Part shown: positions 32,801 through 44,778 of the stretch, one piece after another
How the letters are laid out: each line of letters starts with the position of its first letter
Numbering within the stretch: the stretch's first letter is position 1
Assembly (NCBI GenBank): GCA_963930775.1
Contig: OZ005700.1
Location: 1,629,476 to 1,693,475, forward strand
Direction of reading: 5' to 3'
Origin: Cliona cf. orientalis
Lineage: Eukaryota; Porifera; Demospongiae; Clionaida; Clionaidae
Length of the DNA: 64,000 nt
The notes under the pieces: model-generated
What the model was told of the DNA's origin: nothing
The model's database searches: none
What the model saw: the letters and a program-made list of their open reading frames with translations, nothing else
Position numbers and translations under genes: made by a program

Positions 32801-35157
32801 ACGACACATATGAAAATAAGAGTATTGCATGTGGACCCAAAAATGAAATAATTTTCAATGATAATCCACTGCACATCTACTCCACACCAAAATCAGCAAC
32901 ACCAGCTTCACCACTACCAAATATTTTTAGCAATCACAAATATGCCAATGCAATGAAAATGAAGACAACAGCATACGAAAATAATGAAATCCAGCCATCG
33001 TCAAAGGATGGAATAAGTATTGGTGGAGAGGAACTTCATGTGTATCAAGTACCGCCTTCACAGGTCGACCCTGCAGTTTCAAAAGTTAACAACGACATCC
33101 CTCCACCTCCCCCACCACCGCCAGTGCTACCTCCCAAGCCACTCCCACAAGCTGCTCCCTCGATACCTTCCCCGGCTCTTCCTCCCAAACCCGGAACTGA
33201 AGTGCCTGCTCCCCCTCCTCTTCCCCCCAAACCACCTTCAGATCCGTCCATTACAGTACCTCCACCAGTCAAAGGTAGTAGCAGTATAGTTGTGGAAATT
33301 GCACATGAAGGAAAACAGCAGCAGCAAGCACCTTCTAAGGAAGGTAAGGCCCCTGCGACAGCACCTAAGCCATCCAGATCACAAAATGGAGCCGTTAGTG
33401 GAAAGATGAGCACTCATACAAGCCCAGCCATGCACCCCTCACGAAATAAACCAAATACATCCAGTACCGCCTACTATGAATATGTTACTGATTGGATTGC
33501 AACACTGAGAGATGGAGGAGAATACTCCAAATTGAACTGGAACATAAATCAACGGTCACAGAGTGATTCTATTTCAAACCTGGACGATGCCTCAGTGCCA
33601 CGAAGTGATGGACGGCTATATGCCACCACAAGTGAACCAGACTTGCGCGATTCACAAATCTATGATATCTATGAGAATATGGAACCAATGGACGAATACG
33701 TTAGCATGGCTGGAGTTGGCCCTATCAGACGCTCAAGTCTGGGAGAAGTGCAAGTGCACCAGGTCAACTCAAAAGGCCAAAGAGCTCCCCAGTGCCTACC
33801 AAAGCCTGCTTTGAAGAAAGCGCTATCATCAGGAACGAGCAAAATAAGAGGTACCATAGCAGCATTGAATGGAAATGCCATACGGCCACAAACTGCTAAC
33901 CAGTCTGCATCAGTGAAACCACTTCCACCACCTCCAGTTGCCTCATCATCAAATAATTCTCGTCCAGTGAGACCAACCAAGCTTCCAATTCTTCCACCCA
34001 CTAGAGCCCACACGAAGAGCGATACTCCAACTTTAGCATCAGCTTCAACCTCAACTTCAGTAATCGATCCTCCTCCTCAATTTGCAGTGCCATCACCCAA
34101 CCAATCTGTCGCAAAATCAATCAAACAGGCTCGTACCTTCTCTCCCTCTGTTGCTGCCTCACCTCTGATTCTACCATCACCCATTACATCTACGCCAGCT
34201 CCCAGGGCATTTCCACCACTACCAATTCCTGCAGCCACGAGCTATAATGGTACTATACCATCACCCATTACTACTCCTGGCACTAGGGCATTGGCAAATC
34301 CTGTTCCATCACCTCTATCGACTCCCGGTGTGTCCAATAGCTATAAAGGCATTATACCATCACCCATGGCATCCACTCCAGGTCTCAGGCCACTTACACA
34401 AACATCAACTACTACTGCTACTGCTACTTCCTCTGCACTGTCAACTCCTGTTTCGAACAGGGGTCCCTTACCTCCTCCCTCTCCTCCCCCACCACCGCCG
34501 CCATCCTTGGCGACTTTGCCTAGACGCAGACCATCAGCTGCTAGTACTCCAGTCTCACCCACTCTACCACAAACTTTCACACCAACTAGTTTCAACGCTG
34601 GTATGGCAGTGAATAGCAATAGCCATAAGGGTCCCCTACCCCCTCCTCCTCCCCCACCGCCACCACCATTGGCAATGGCTCAGGGTGCTCCAATCTCACC
34701 CACTCTACCACATACCTTCAGTAGCATTACGAATACCACCCCAGCTCCTCCTCCTCCTCCCCCACCAATATCAACAATACCAAAACATGTGGAGAAGAGG
34801 CAAGCTCCACCCTCAACTCCGCCCCCACCGCCACCACCTGGTCCACCCCCACAGCAGCTACCACCGTGTACGTGTCCAACTACTTTCAAAGCAGCTACTC
34901 CACAAGCTCCTCCCCCTCCCCCACCCCCTCCTGTTGCCGCACCCACTGGGCTGAAGATGATGAAAAAAGCATCGTCAGCAGCGGCTAGGCTGGGCGGACC
35001 AAAACCGAGCAAGCCGCCGCCGCCACCACGTCAGCAGAGTGGAGGAAAGTCACCGGCTGAGCTGCTAAGCGCTGAGCTCTTTGCACGAATAAAGGGACTA
35101 GCAAAAAGGCTAGATTGTGAGCCCTCAGAGGAACATCACTATGGTAACATGGCATAG
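29839..35157 (+). CDS. RA/ubiquitin-like domain scaffold with pTyr-motif array and polyproline tracts
   Basis: I do not recognise an ortholog. Exons inferred with matching phases: 29839-29950, 30052-30100, 30165-30298, 30378-30494, 30575-30682, 30767-30849, 30994-35157, giving 1588 residues. Residues about 40-135 (IRVFLSDGSHRTISST to HVWDSVDRIYLCKL) look like a Ras-association or ubiquitin-like fold. Residues about 690-890 hold at least six YEN sites (YENHDLD, YENQDFD, YENNDLD and others) alternating with NFYQVPP, NFYDVPP and HVYQVPP. More tyrosine motifs stand at ENIYENYAV (exon 5) and DIYENMEPMDEYVSM. YxN and YxxP are ligand classes for Grb2-type and Crk/Src-type SH2 domains. LPPKP occurs three times near residues 910-945, a likely SH3 ligand. 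Polyproline blocks fill about 1290-1530, resembling EVH1, profilin or FH1 tracts. The C-terminus GKSPAELLSAELFARIKGLA is helical and conserved-looking. No PH, SH2 or kinase domain is seen, so it is probably a cytoplasmic adaptor (inference). Confidence 0.85.
32461..33060 (+). repeat. Coding tandem repeats of about 30 residues with YEN and YxVPP motifs
   Basis: Within the scaffold gene, units follow the pattern YEN-x-(D/E)-(L/F)-D, about eight residues, then NFY(Q/D)VPP-(S/T)-x. Four clear units begin near 32464, 32548, 32626 and 32710. Two looser ones lie at about 32809 and 32980. Nucleotide identity between units is partial, so the motif spacing rather than the DNA appears to be conserved. 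Confidence 0.85.
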
Positions 35158-35230
35158 TAATTTTTTGAATAGTCAATCTACACACCTTGCTGATTATAAT
35201 TTACATCATATTGTATATATATATTGTATT

Positions 35231-36455
35231 TCATGAGTTTTGCATAACACTGTTCATCTCTTTCTCCACTGCCTCCACAAAGCCAGGGAAATTCGAGTCA
35301 GTTAGGCACAGTCGAATGAATGCTCCGAGCTGCTCTGTTGGAAAGTTAGTGCTCGCATAGGCTAGCCCCAGAGGCTTTCCTTCACCCACAGACTAGTGAA
35401 AATCATGCAATGCTAGAACATAACAATGTTATAGATAGACATTCTCTTACCTTAGCAATATCTGGGATGGAGATTGACTTATCAGTTTCGAATTCTTTGG
35501 ACATAGCATGGCTACCTTCTGCATTGCTCTTAGCCACTGTTGACTGAAAAGTATTAGATTGGGTTGCGTATAAAGCTTGTGATGACTCTTGACTTGCCAC
35601 TAGCGGTTGTGAGTCGAGAATAGTATGTTGAACGGCAAGTGATGTTGGTTGTGATAGGATTTGCTGAGAGTCGTCATAGCTGGCGGGTATTTGGGAGTCA
35701 GGGATGGAAGTGATTGAGCTGGCATCCATCTCACGTACAGGGAGCAGTGGGGCTAGGCTAGTGATGCAGTTCTTACAGGCTTCTGTAGCACTATGAGATG
35801 GTGACTGTGCAAATTTCACTCGAAACCTGCGATTCTGTTCCTATGAATAAAATTAATAGGTATGTTCAATACCACATTGAGCTGTATACATTTTTTTTAG
35901 AGGGAGGCTTTGTACGTTTAACTTATAGATGAATAAAATGCTGTCTCCTTTTGTTATTCCCTTTATCCATTTTTGACCATTCCACAATGAGAAGCTCTCC
36001 TGCATGAACAGGAATGTGCATCACAATTATAAACACATGACGATGACATGATGCATGAAATTACATAGACTTGTGTCCCGCTGGATATCATGAGGTGATT
36101 GGACTCCAATAGACTCATCTGTATGCAACACTCTCTAGTAGATTGATAATGCTGCAGCATAAAAATACCACATCACAATACATACGTAAACCAAATACCC
36201 AACCACTGGGCCTATGAATATCAAAACAGCTGCACCAACTTCGAAATTCAATACTTAGCCACTCACTTTCCAGTTGCCTGCTTTCTTCTGTGCAGAATCT
36301 TGCTGGGGCAGGACTTGGCCATGGTCCTCCACTGGCATGAACCTAGCATACTTCTCCAATGGCCACACTCTAGTCACTTTCAAGGATGAAGGGTTGGACG
36401 TTGCCATGGCCTTGGACCACATGGACAGACCAGGAACCAGTGGGCGGGGTTTCAT
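35231..36455 (-). CDS. REC114: REC114-like meiotic double-strand-break protein
   Basis: REC114 works with MEI4 and IHO1/Mer2 to activate SPO11 cutting of meiotic chromosomes. Inferred exons are about 36267-36455, 36070-36153, 35915-36025, 35452-35841 and 35231-35391. The order of motifs fits the family: EKYARFMPVED in exon 1, then MSLLESNHLMISSGTQV, ESFSLWNGQKWIKGITKGDS, and FRVKFAQSPSHSATEACKNC (the PH-like region). A Ser/Gln-rich linker follows (SQQILSQPTSLAVQH). The C-terminal helix is EQLGAFIRLCLTDSNFPGFV followed by EAVEKEMN. The splice junction between the third and fourth exons is uncertain: GTTAAA would be a weak donor. The start codon lies only 57 bp from that of the divergent KIAA0319-like gene. 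The call rests on remembered family motifs, strongest at the C-terminus. Confidence 0.75.
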
Positions 36456-36512
36456 TGTGTACTTCCTCTATAGCCACAAAGGTGAAGGTTGCGTACGTGT
36501 GCATCTCTTGGA

Positions 36513-39500
36513 ATGGTGGTCATGGAGCTGAGATATCTCGTTCTAGTCTTGTTCTCCATTTGTATCTCCTTGGGTAAGTATGTGTGAAAATATGTCTCGA
36601 GACAGCCCCTGTATATTTAGTCTAGCTTGAAAGGTGCATGCGTAGGCCTATCAAATTCGCTTTGACTTCCATACAAACACGAGCGGATCATTTTATCCAA
36701 CCATTCGGTTTGATGTATTTTCTCCCCCTACCCTACTCCATCCAGCGCACGGCACTCACACTAGCAACCGTATTCCCTCCTACCCGCCTCCCTTCAAACA
36801 ACAGAGCAACAATGGCAACAACAACAAATATCCTTCATCAAATGGTGGCTCTCCTTTCTCCCAAAAGGGAAAGGGGCTCCAAGACAGCAATTTGAGAAGA
36901 CTCTTCCCAGAGACCTCCTTGGGGGGAGACTATGACTACAACAATTATCCGGAAACAAGCGAAAAAGCTGACAGCTGCTTCATTTCACAGGTCTACCAGC
37001 AGTCCATACCTGCTGGAGACATCAAGAATCTGCCTAGCTTAGAGCTGCTGCAGGTGGTTGGCACTCGGCGGGACGACTGTGGTGCTGCGTGCTGTGCCCT
37101 GGGCCCGAGAAAGTGTCAGTACCTGTGGATAGTCAAGGGAAAATGTCTGGCTGTGGCCTGCTCTGAACGTGATAGGGAAAAGTGCATGCCGACAAAACTA
37201 AGCGACTCTTCCATGAATCTCTTGTCGACCTATTACAAGATATCGTTTGGCGATAATGCAGGTATGATAAATTGATTATTTATGTGGTGTTGTATAGGTG
37301 CAATATAGTAGGGATATTTCTGATAATATAGTGTGTTTCTGATCCATCAATACTAGTACATGTATCATAATATTATTGCCATAATTTAGTTTAATTTGAG
37401 GCTTAGGTTCCTAGAAATGCTGTAGTGCCACATCATGATAATTATGACCTACAGCCCACACATGCTAGAAAGCACTCCAGAAGCCAAGTAGTAATGAAGG
37501 GAAGTGAATGCCACTCAGACAATGCAAGGCTTCCCCCTGGGTCCATACATGCACACATGCACACACACACCTGTACCGTACATGTACCATTACTTTTTAC
37601 CACTTTCTATTGTAGCTTCCTGAGTCACTGAGTAATTTGATAGCCAATTCCTCTCCTTACGTCCTATTCATTCATGTACTTTTCATTCATCCACAGCCGC
37701 CTCCACGACCACGACGACCCTGTCCAATGGTGATGGCCTGCTACAGACCACTGCCACCACTTCCAGTCCCACACACAGTGGCGTGGCTGTGACCTCCACC
37801 ACCGTACATGCACCTGAAGCCACTGTAACCGAGCGTCCTGCTACCACTCCTTCTGTTGCTGTTGTCGAGGATAAGTTACATGCAACTCCTCCCTCCCCCT
37901 CTGGTGGGGAGAAGACAGGAACGAATGGAGGCCTTGAGCATAGTATGTGTGGCATGTCTTACTCTCTGTTCAATTAGTGTTAATCATAATTGGAGTAGTG
38001 TGGGATGACAATATTTGAGACCTCAGAGGTTTAATTTTAATTTTCACTTCCCTCTCCCTCTCTATCTCTCACACACGCTCACTGTAATCTGTAGGCATTA
38101 CTGTGGCAATAGCTGGTAGCAAAGTCATCACGCTCCCCACTGACTCCACCCACCTGTTCTCGAGCACATGGCCAAAGTTATCGAGTGTTGAGTACCAGTG
38201 GGAGCTGCTGAAGGGACCTCGCGGAGGAACACTGAGTGGCCGCAACCGAAAGGACATCATTCTACGCAATGTTAGTTAGAGGAATAGTGGGAGGGTGTGT
38301 ACGGGAGGAGTAAAAAGCCATATCAAAGCTTTTAAACTCCACCTACTTCAGGATAAAAAGGAATTGCTCACTGAGGGCACTTAAATTTGATGCGCATACT
38401 GGTAGCTACTCACATACCTCATACACGTGTATAATTACGACAGAATGCATACTTGGATGTTGATCTTTTTCCTTTTACACGATGTGTACGTGTCTCACTT
38501 TCAGCTTGTCGAGGGTGTGTATCAGCTGAAGCTGAGAGTGAGCAGCCTGAACAGCCAAGACTGGGGAGAGGCCTACGTCAATGTCACTGTACATCCAGCA
38601 GATAGGGTCAACTCACCCCCTGTTCCCGTTATCTTACCTTCAAACGATGTGACGGTATGCTTCTCTCTCTCTCTCTTCCTCCTCTCTCTTCCTTTCTTTA
38701 TTCCAACATTCAGATTTCACATGGATATTACATGTCAAACCATCAAGTACAAATTGGTTATGGATAGTTAGTGGTGCTGTCTGGCAACCCATTAGCTTCA
38801 GAGAACCCTGCTACAAATTGCATACACTAACTAAAAAGCTTCCCTGTGGCATTAATGTGCTCCCCTTTCTTTCTCCCCCCTCTATTTTGTGCCCAAATTA
38901 ACACACGCAGCACTATGGCACATACTTACACTCATTTAGCTAGCTCTCTCTCTCCCCCTCCCTTTCTCATTCCCTCCATACAGATCCGTTTGCCTCAGAA
39001 CCTGATCCTGGATGCCTCTAGCAGTACTGACGACAGTGGCCCAGATGGTCTTGGCTTCCACTGGGAGGAGGTGACTGGTCCGGTGGGTGACTCAGCTCAC
39101 TCCATCAACGACCCCGTCATGGTGATTGATGACCTGCAGCCTGGCCACTACACCTACAGGTAGGTAGTTACGGCTCAGTACCTACTGACGCATACACGTG
39201 CACATTGTGTGCATGTGTATCCAGGTGTTCAAAAATCCCTGATGTATATATTGTGTATGTGTTCGTGAGTATTAGTACACATTGGTATAGTGATAGGTTT
39301 GGACACGGCTGACAGACCAAACAGCTTGTGTGTACATTTGAGAAGAAATATTATTATTGATGAAACCGCTTTTGTTTATAGCTTGGCTTCGTTTAATCTG
39401 TCATTAGGTTGATCAGCTGGCTGACTTTATAGAAGGCTGCTGGTCACAACAAATAGAAACTATTATAAGCTCAATATTTGGACTGCTGTGAGCTACGCTT

Positions 39501-40707
39501 TCACGGTCATCCACCTGAAATTTAAACACATCATGATAGTTTTAAAGTTTTCCCAAGTTTTTTCTTAAAAGGGAGGCTACGTATTTCGAGATCAACAGGG
39601 ATTTGCTCACTGAAGGCTCTTTAATATTATAAAGTATAACTGATTGTTCCAAAAAAATTATGTGTGAGTGTATAATATTATATCGTATAGCCGGAAAATT
39701 TGGCGGTTTGGCGGTCTATATTATATTCAACTGCCAAATTATAATTCGCCAAACTTTCCTACTTGCATATTATATTATTATACGTATGGCAATCCCATAC
39801 CAAAATGCCAAATTTAAATCTGCCAATAATATTATTCTTGTAATAGCGATTTTGGGCTCAACCACCAAATTTAACATTTCCGGCTATACAGTATCAAGGT
39901 AGCTAGCTATATGTCCCCTACAGGCTGACACTGACTGATGAGGATGGTGCTAAGGCAGTGGCGTTTGTGAATGTGACGGTTGAACCGGAGCAGGACTACC
40001 CACCGACCGCCAACGCTGGCTACAACCAGCTCATCCGACTGCCCAAGAATGAGGTCTTCATCAATGGCAGCCAGAGCACCGATGACAAGGTACACAAGCA
40101 GTCTCCAATTGCTAACAAATTCTCTTGGGAGGGTATAGTACTCATGCTACGGTACCAGTAAAAATAGAAAAGGCATGACAGGCATACTCTAAATCTGTAG
40201 GTACAGGGGTTGCCCCTGCTATACTATAAGCAAAAAAGGAGTACAGAGTTTAAAGAGCAATTGATATGGCAATGCTCTGATTGATTAAAGAATCATATTA
40301 TTATATTTATGGGCAGCCATTGTTGCAGATGTAGGTATGCCCGAGATTTTGACATTCTTATAAAAATGCATACAGGGCATCGTATCATATGAGTGGGTGA
40401 TGACCAGTGGTCCAGGATCGGTGGACCTCGAGGGATCATCGACCAGCATCCTCCACGTCCGCCATCTTGATCTCGGCACCTACGTCTTTGCCTTGACTGT
40501 CACTGACACAGCCGGCCACACCAACACCGATGATGTCACCATTACAGTGCAGCCGGAGATGAATGAACCGCCCGTAGCCCGGGCTGGGAGGAACCAGACG
40601 GTGAGATATCCTGAAACATCAGTCAGGTTGGATGGGAGTAAGAGCACTGATGACTATCGATTGGATAGCTACCAGTGGACCCTGATCAGGTATGAACATA
40701 GCCTTTA

Positions 40708-40776
<69 letters not shown>

Positions 40777-43144
40777 TACAGCCCTGTCACCCTTAGTTCT
40801 CAGGGCTAGGCAGGCACCTTAATGGCTTCGCCTTTTGCTGGGAATATAATAGGGCAGGCAATGGGATGGTTGCCTCTTAGGTTTGGTATTGGTGAATTTT
40901 CGTGTAGCTGTAGTTATTATGTTTATGAAAGTCAGTAATTTGCAAGCGTGTGATTATCCGTTTCTGTGTCCCTCTTTTACAGTGGGCCAGCTGATGTGGA
41001 ACTGAGTGACATTAATAGTGCCAGCCCTACAGTGAAGGGGCTTCACATTGATGAGAGCATTGGATCACCAACCATCTACGAGTTTATGCTGACAGTTGTG
41101 GACTACCGAAACCTTACAGATAATGACACTGTCTTTGTTATCTACAGAAAAGGTATCTCTTGCTCTCTATCTCTCTCTCCTTCTCTCCCCCCCCCCCCTC
41201 TCTCTCTCTCTCCCCCTCTCCCTCCCTCTCTCTCTCTCTCTTCTCTGTCTCTCTTCTGGTAACTAATTCTCCGTACATAATCTTAGACCCTCAGACTCCT
41301 CCGAAAGCTTCAGCAGGTCCCTCTGTGTCCATCACACTACCACAGGACACGGTCTCCCTGAATGGCAGTAAGAGTGCTGATGACTTTGGCATCGTGGCCT
41401 ACCAGTGGCAGAGATCCAGCAACAGCCCAGCTGCTGGGGTACGCAATACAACTATCACCACGTAGCATTATGGGAAAATTTCACAAATTTTTAATTATAA
41501 GAATTGCATGCATACCCATAGTTGCAGAAAAGTAGTAGAAATTAGTGCTGTAATGCAATATTGCAGCAAGGAATTATGTAACAATTATGTACATACATAA
41601 CTTACACTAGTCTTATATCTCTCTATGACAGATGTTTAACTGCTCAATAATTACTATCCTGCAGGTGGTAGTGAATGGCTCAGACAGTAAGCCAGTATTG
41701 GTTCTCTCTGGCCTGGTCAGCGGTACCTACAACTTCACGCTGAAGGTCACCAACAAGTACGAGAAGACGGCCAGTGACACTGTGACCCTCACAGTCCTGC
41801 CCAACCCCCACGACCCCTACCTCGTGCAGGTACAGATTGAGGGAAATATCTCCAACTTCACACAGACTGAAAAGGTACGGATAATAATATAATGTATCAT
41901 ACATGCATACGTTTAAATTAGCATTCATGTGTTGTAAAGCAAAGATTCCTATTAAGGTGTGGAAGTTCTACTGAGCACTACATGCCATAAATACTATACT
42001 TTTGTTCACACACGCACACGTGCACGCACATACACAACACACAGCAACACCTCAGCCGTACACTGCGACTACTGCTGGAGGACCAAGTGACAGACTATGA
42101 CATCATCATCGAACGGATTTTGCCGTTTGGCACCCACATTATGGTGGAGTTCTATGCCATCAACCAACAGAGCAAATCGTACCTAAACTCTTCAATGGCC
42201 TACAGGACGCTCACGGAGAACGGACAAGATTTCTACTTCAGTAAATTCCACTTTCTAAAGGTCGATATGAAAGGTGAGTGTATCAATACCAGTATATCCT
42301 TCAGCGGAGTGTTTGTGTGAGTCATAACTGTCGAAGCCAGTTTGTAAATACCAATATTCTAAGGATACACATTTAGCAGTTTTAGTTATTCGTATTGTTT
42401 TGAATTTACTTTCACTGTATTTTTTCCTTCTGACATTAAAGTTTGTCATTTGCCCTGTTCTGGGCATGGGTTCTGCGATCAAGTGACGAGGAAGTGCCGA
42501 TGCAGCACTTTCTGGATGGAGAATCCGTTCAAAGCTAAATTTGGGAAGATGGAGAGTAATTGTGGTGAGTATATTATCATAGAAATCTCTAGTCACATGA
42601 CAAGATCACATGACATGGTCACATTTTATTGCTATACTTATACAGAATGGAGTGTCTTCTACGTGGTACTGGTTTGTCTGGCGGCTGTGGCAGTTATTGT
42701 AATCGTCTTTTGGCTTTGCTGCTGTTGCTGCTTGAGAAAGTAATCTCTCTCCCTCTCTCTCTCCCTCTCTCCCTCCCTCCCTCTCTTCTCCCTCTCTCCA
42801 TCTCCTCTCTCAAAAGTGCTTCTATATACATGTATATATAATTACCCCAGTCTCTCTTTGTACTTGTATTGTACAGACGTCGCATTTCACGGTCCAAGCG
42901 TCGCATTCGTTACGCTATCCTTGACCACAAGGAGGCAGAGGAGGGAGTGAAGATGCTTCCTAGGGACGGGTTCCACCAGACCACCAGCCTCATGGTCAGC
43001 GAGTCAGAGACAGAGGAAGAGGTGCTCTTTGAAACCAAGAAGAACCAGCAGAACCTCACCCCTCACAAGAACGGACGCATTGGCGGAGAGAAGATGGGAA
43101 ATGGCACGGCAAGAAAAGTGAACAGCCCTAAACCCAACAGTTAG
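36513..43144 (+). CDS. KIAA0319L: KIAA0319/KIAA0319L-like PKD-repeat membrane protein
   Basis: This is a type I membrane protein of the plasma membrane and trans-Golgi/endosome system; vertebrate members are linked to neuronal migration and one is a cell-surface receptor used by adeno-associated virus. The first exon (36513 to about 36571) codes a signal peptide, MVVMELRYLVLVLFSICISL. Next is a MANSC-type cysteine module (DDCGAACCALGPRKCQYLW), then a Thr/Ser-rich stalk (37700-37945). About five PKD domains follow from 38095 to 41850, with PPVARAGRNQTV, GSKSTDDYRLDSYQW and similar repeats. A cysteine-rich EGF-like knot (CHLPCSGHGFCDQ) precedes the membrane helix VLVCLAAVAVIVIVFWLC. The tail has RRIRYAILDHKEAEEG and SLMVSESETEEE, closely matching vertebrate KIAA0319 tails. 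There are about 17 exons. I cannot choose between KIAA0319 and KIAA0319L; it may predate their split. Confidence 0.93.
39688..39886. mobile_element. TA-flanked inverted-repeat element (MITE) in the KIAA0319-like gene
   Basis: The left end is TATAGCCGGAAAATTTGGCG and the right end is CCAAATTTAACATTTCCGGC followed by TATA, its inverted complement with one small gap. The interior repeats TTTGGCGG and GCCAAA submotifs. The element is about 200 bp in an intron between two PKD exons and has no coding potential. Confidence 0.8.
40709..40773. repeat. (GA)n microsatellite in the KIAA0319-like gene
   Basis: About 32 GA units begin 25 bases after the end of a PKD-domain exon, in the intron. Confidence 0.9.
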
Positions 43145-43400
43145 CTAGCTGACTATATATCCATCTCATAATCGGCAATTTTAGCATTCATGCTCTTTCA
43201 TCAGCCACAAAATTAATAATTCTGGTTTTAATTTGGTAGATATACAACACAAATTATGCAATTGTCATTACAATTCTTTTTCACATGATTTCTAACTGTG
43301 TGTGTACATGTGCTCTTCCCTCAAAATTAAATTAATGTGCATCAATTGGAATTTGCTGTATGTCGACCCTTTACCACTTCATCGTGCCAAGAATGTAGCC
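43145..43400. other. Intergenic gap between KIAA0319-like and MPV17
   Basis: This 256-bp AT-rich stretch should contain the 3' UTR of the upstream gene and the MPV17 promoter, both on the + strand. No distinct element is seen. Confidence 0.6.
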
Positions 43401-44652
43401 ATGTCTATTGGGAGAGCGTGGTTGAGGGTGTGGGGCTGGTATGTGAGAACCCTGGACTCTAGACCTCTCCTAACGCAAGCCACCACCACAGGCAAGTTTG
43501 AGATAGCTAGTTCAACTGTATATTATCATGGCTATAGGATGAAACTGTAATACTTCATCATATTAAATCAATAGTGATTCTCATAGATTCCCAAAGGTTC
43601 TTGATGGTTCTCAATCTCTCTGTGGTCACCCTGATCTTTTCACTGTCCAGCGAATTCACTTCACATACATACGATAATCAGTTATCATCGTTAAGAATTC
43701 AAACTTTCAATGTGATATCTTGCCACTACTGATAGATCAATGCACGGCAGCATAGGCAGAGACCCTAGCCACCCACCTCAGTTTAATAATTAAAAAATGG
43801 AAAATTAATGTGCCAATGCTCGTAGAATCACTCAGTCTGTTTATAACATCTAGCTGTAGTTTTTTTAATCTAAAATGCAGGTTTTGTATGTGGACTTGGA
43901 GATATGATTGCGCAGAGTTCAATAGAGAAGAGGCGGCTGAGAGACTACAACGTCCGACGAACTGTAACCATGACCGCTATTGGATTCCTATTCACCGTAA
44001 AATTTGAAACCACGCCTTTATTATAATAATATACATACTCTTTATTTCATTTCTATCAATTAGGGTCCTGTGCTGAGAACATGGTACATTAGTCTGGATC
44101 GACTCGTAGGTCCATCGCTGACTACGCGAGACGCTCTGAAGAAGGTATTCCTGGATCAAGTGATCTTTGCTCCAGCTCTCTTTGCTCTACTGCTTCCACT
44201 GTTTGGGTTTTCACAAGGCATGAATACACAGCAGGTCAAGGACAAAGTATCAAAGGTAAAATTAATAATTTTGCAAATCTTCCACCCAGACGACCTTTAC
44301 CTACTCTATAACAGGCACTGTCGGGCGAAAAAGGGTCTAGTTTGATAGCAATATTAATTTTAGGCTCATACCAAATTCTTCAGAAAAATTAAGAGTAATC
44401 CCTAGTTTGATAATCATTATTGATTGTAATTCATGTCACCTACAGGAATATTTCAACATGCTGCTGGGATTTTACAAACTGTGGCCTGCTGCCCAGCTAG
44501 TCAACTTCTATGTCATTCCACTCAAGTTTCGTGTGAACTTCAGCAATATTGTGTCTCTATTTTGGAACACTTACGTCAGCTGGTTGGCCAACAGGCCAGT
44601 ACATGATAATGTATCCAGTTCCCCTACTGATTCACGGCCAAAATCAAAATAA
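43401..44652 (+). CDS. MPV17: MPV17-like mitochondrial inner-membrane protein
   Basis: MPV17/PMP22-family proteins are four-helix channels. MPV17 sits in the inner mitochondrial membrane and is needed for mtDNA maintenance in vertebrates. The first exon is 43401-43491 (MSIGRAWLRVWGWYVRTLDS). The second, from 43881, gives GFVCGLGDMIAQSSIEKRRL and ends FLFT before GTAAAA. Later exons give GPVLRTWYISLDRLVGPSLT, KKVFLDQVIFAPALFALLLP, then EYFNMLLGFYKLWPAAQLVN and FYVIPLKFRVNFSNIVSLFW. The D-Q-x-x-x-A-P and WP-x-x-Q-x-x-NF-x-x-(V/I)P blocks are family signatures. Intron 1 has a GC donor (ACAG/GCAAGT). The reading frame and phase (one base carried) demand that site, since the next exon begins with the GT completing a Gly codon. 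Confidence 0.93.
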
Positions 44653-44778
44653 CCAACTATGTATTATTTATCCTTCATCTGATCAGTATAAAATTTAATG
44701 ATAATTTTTAATAATATTTTGGTACCTAGCACAGTCTTCAATATTCATGATAATATTATTATTGTGTCATAAAGCTGT
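44653..44778. other. Tail-to-tail gap between MPV17 and FKBP11-like
   Basis: This is 126 bp of AT-rich DNA between convergent stops. No gene is visible. Confidence 0.6.

Noticed and set aside
33045..35012. Glycine-rich open frames on the - strand
   Set aside because: They are the reverse complement of polyproline codons in the scaffold gene.
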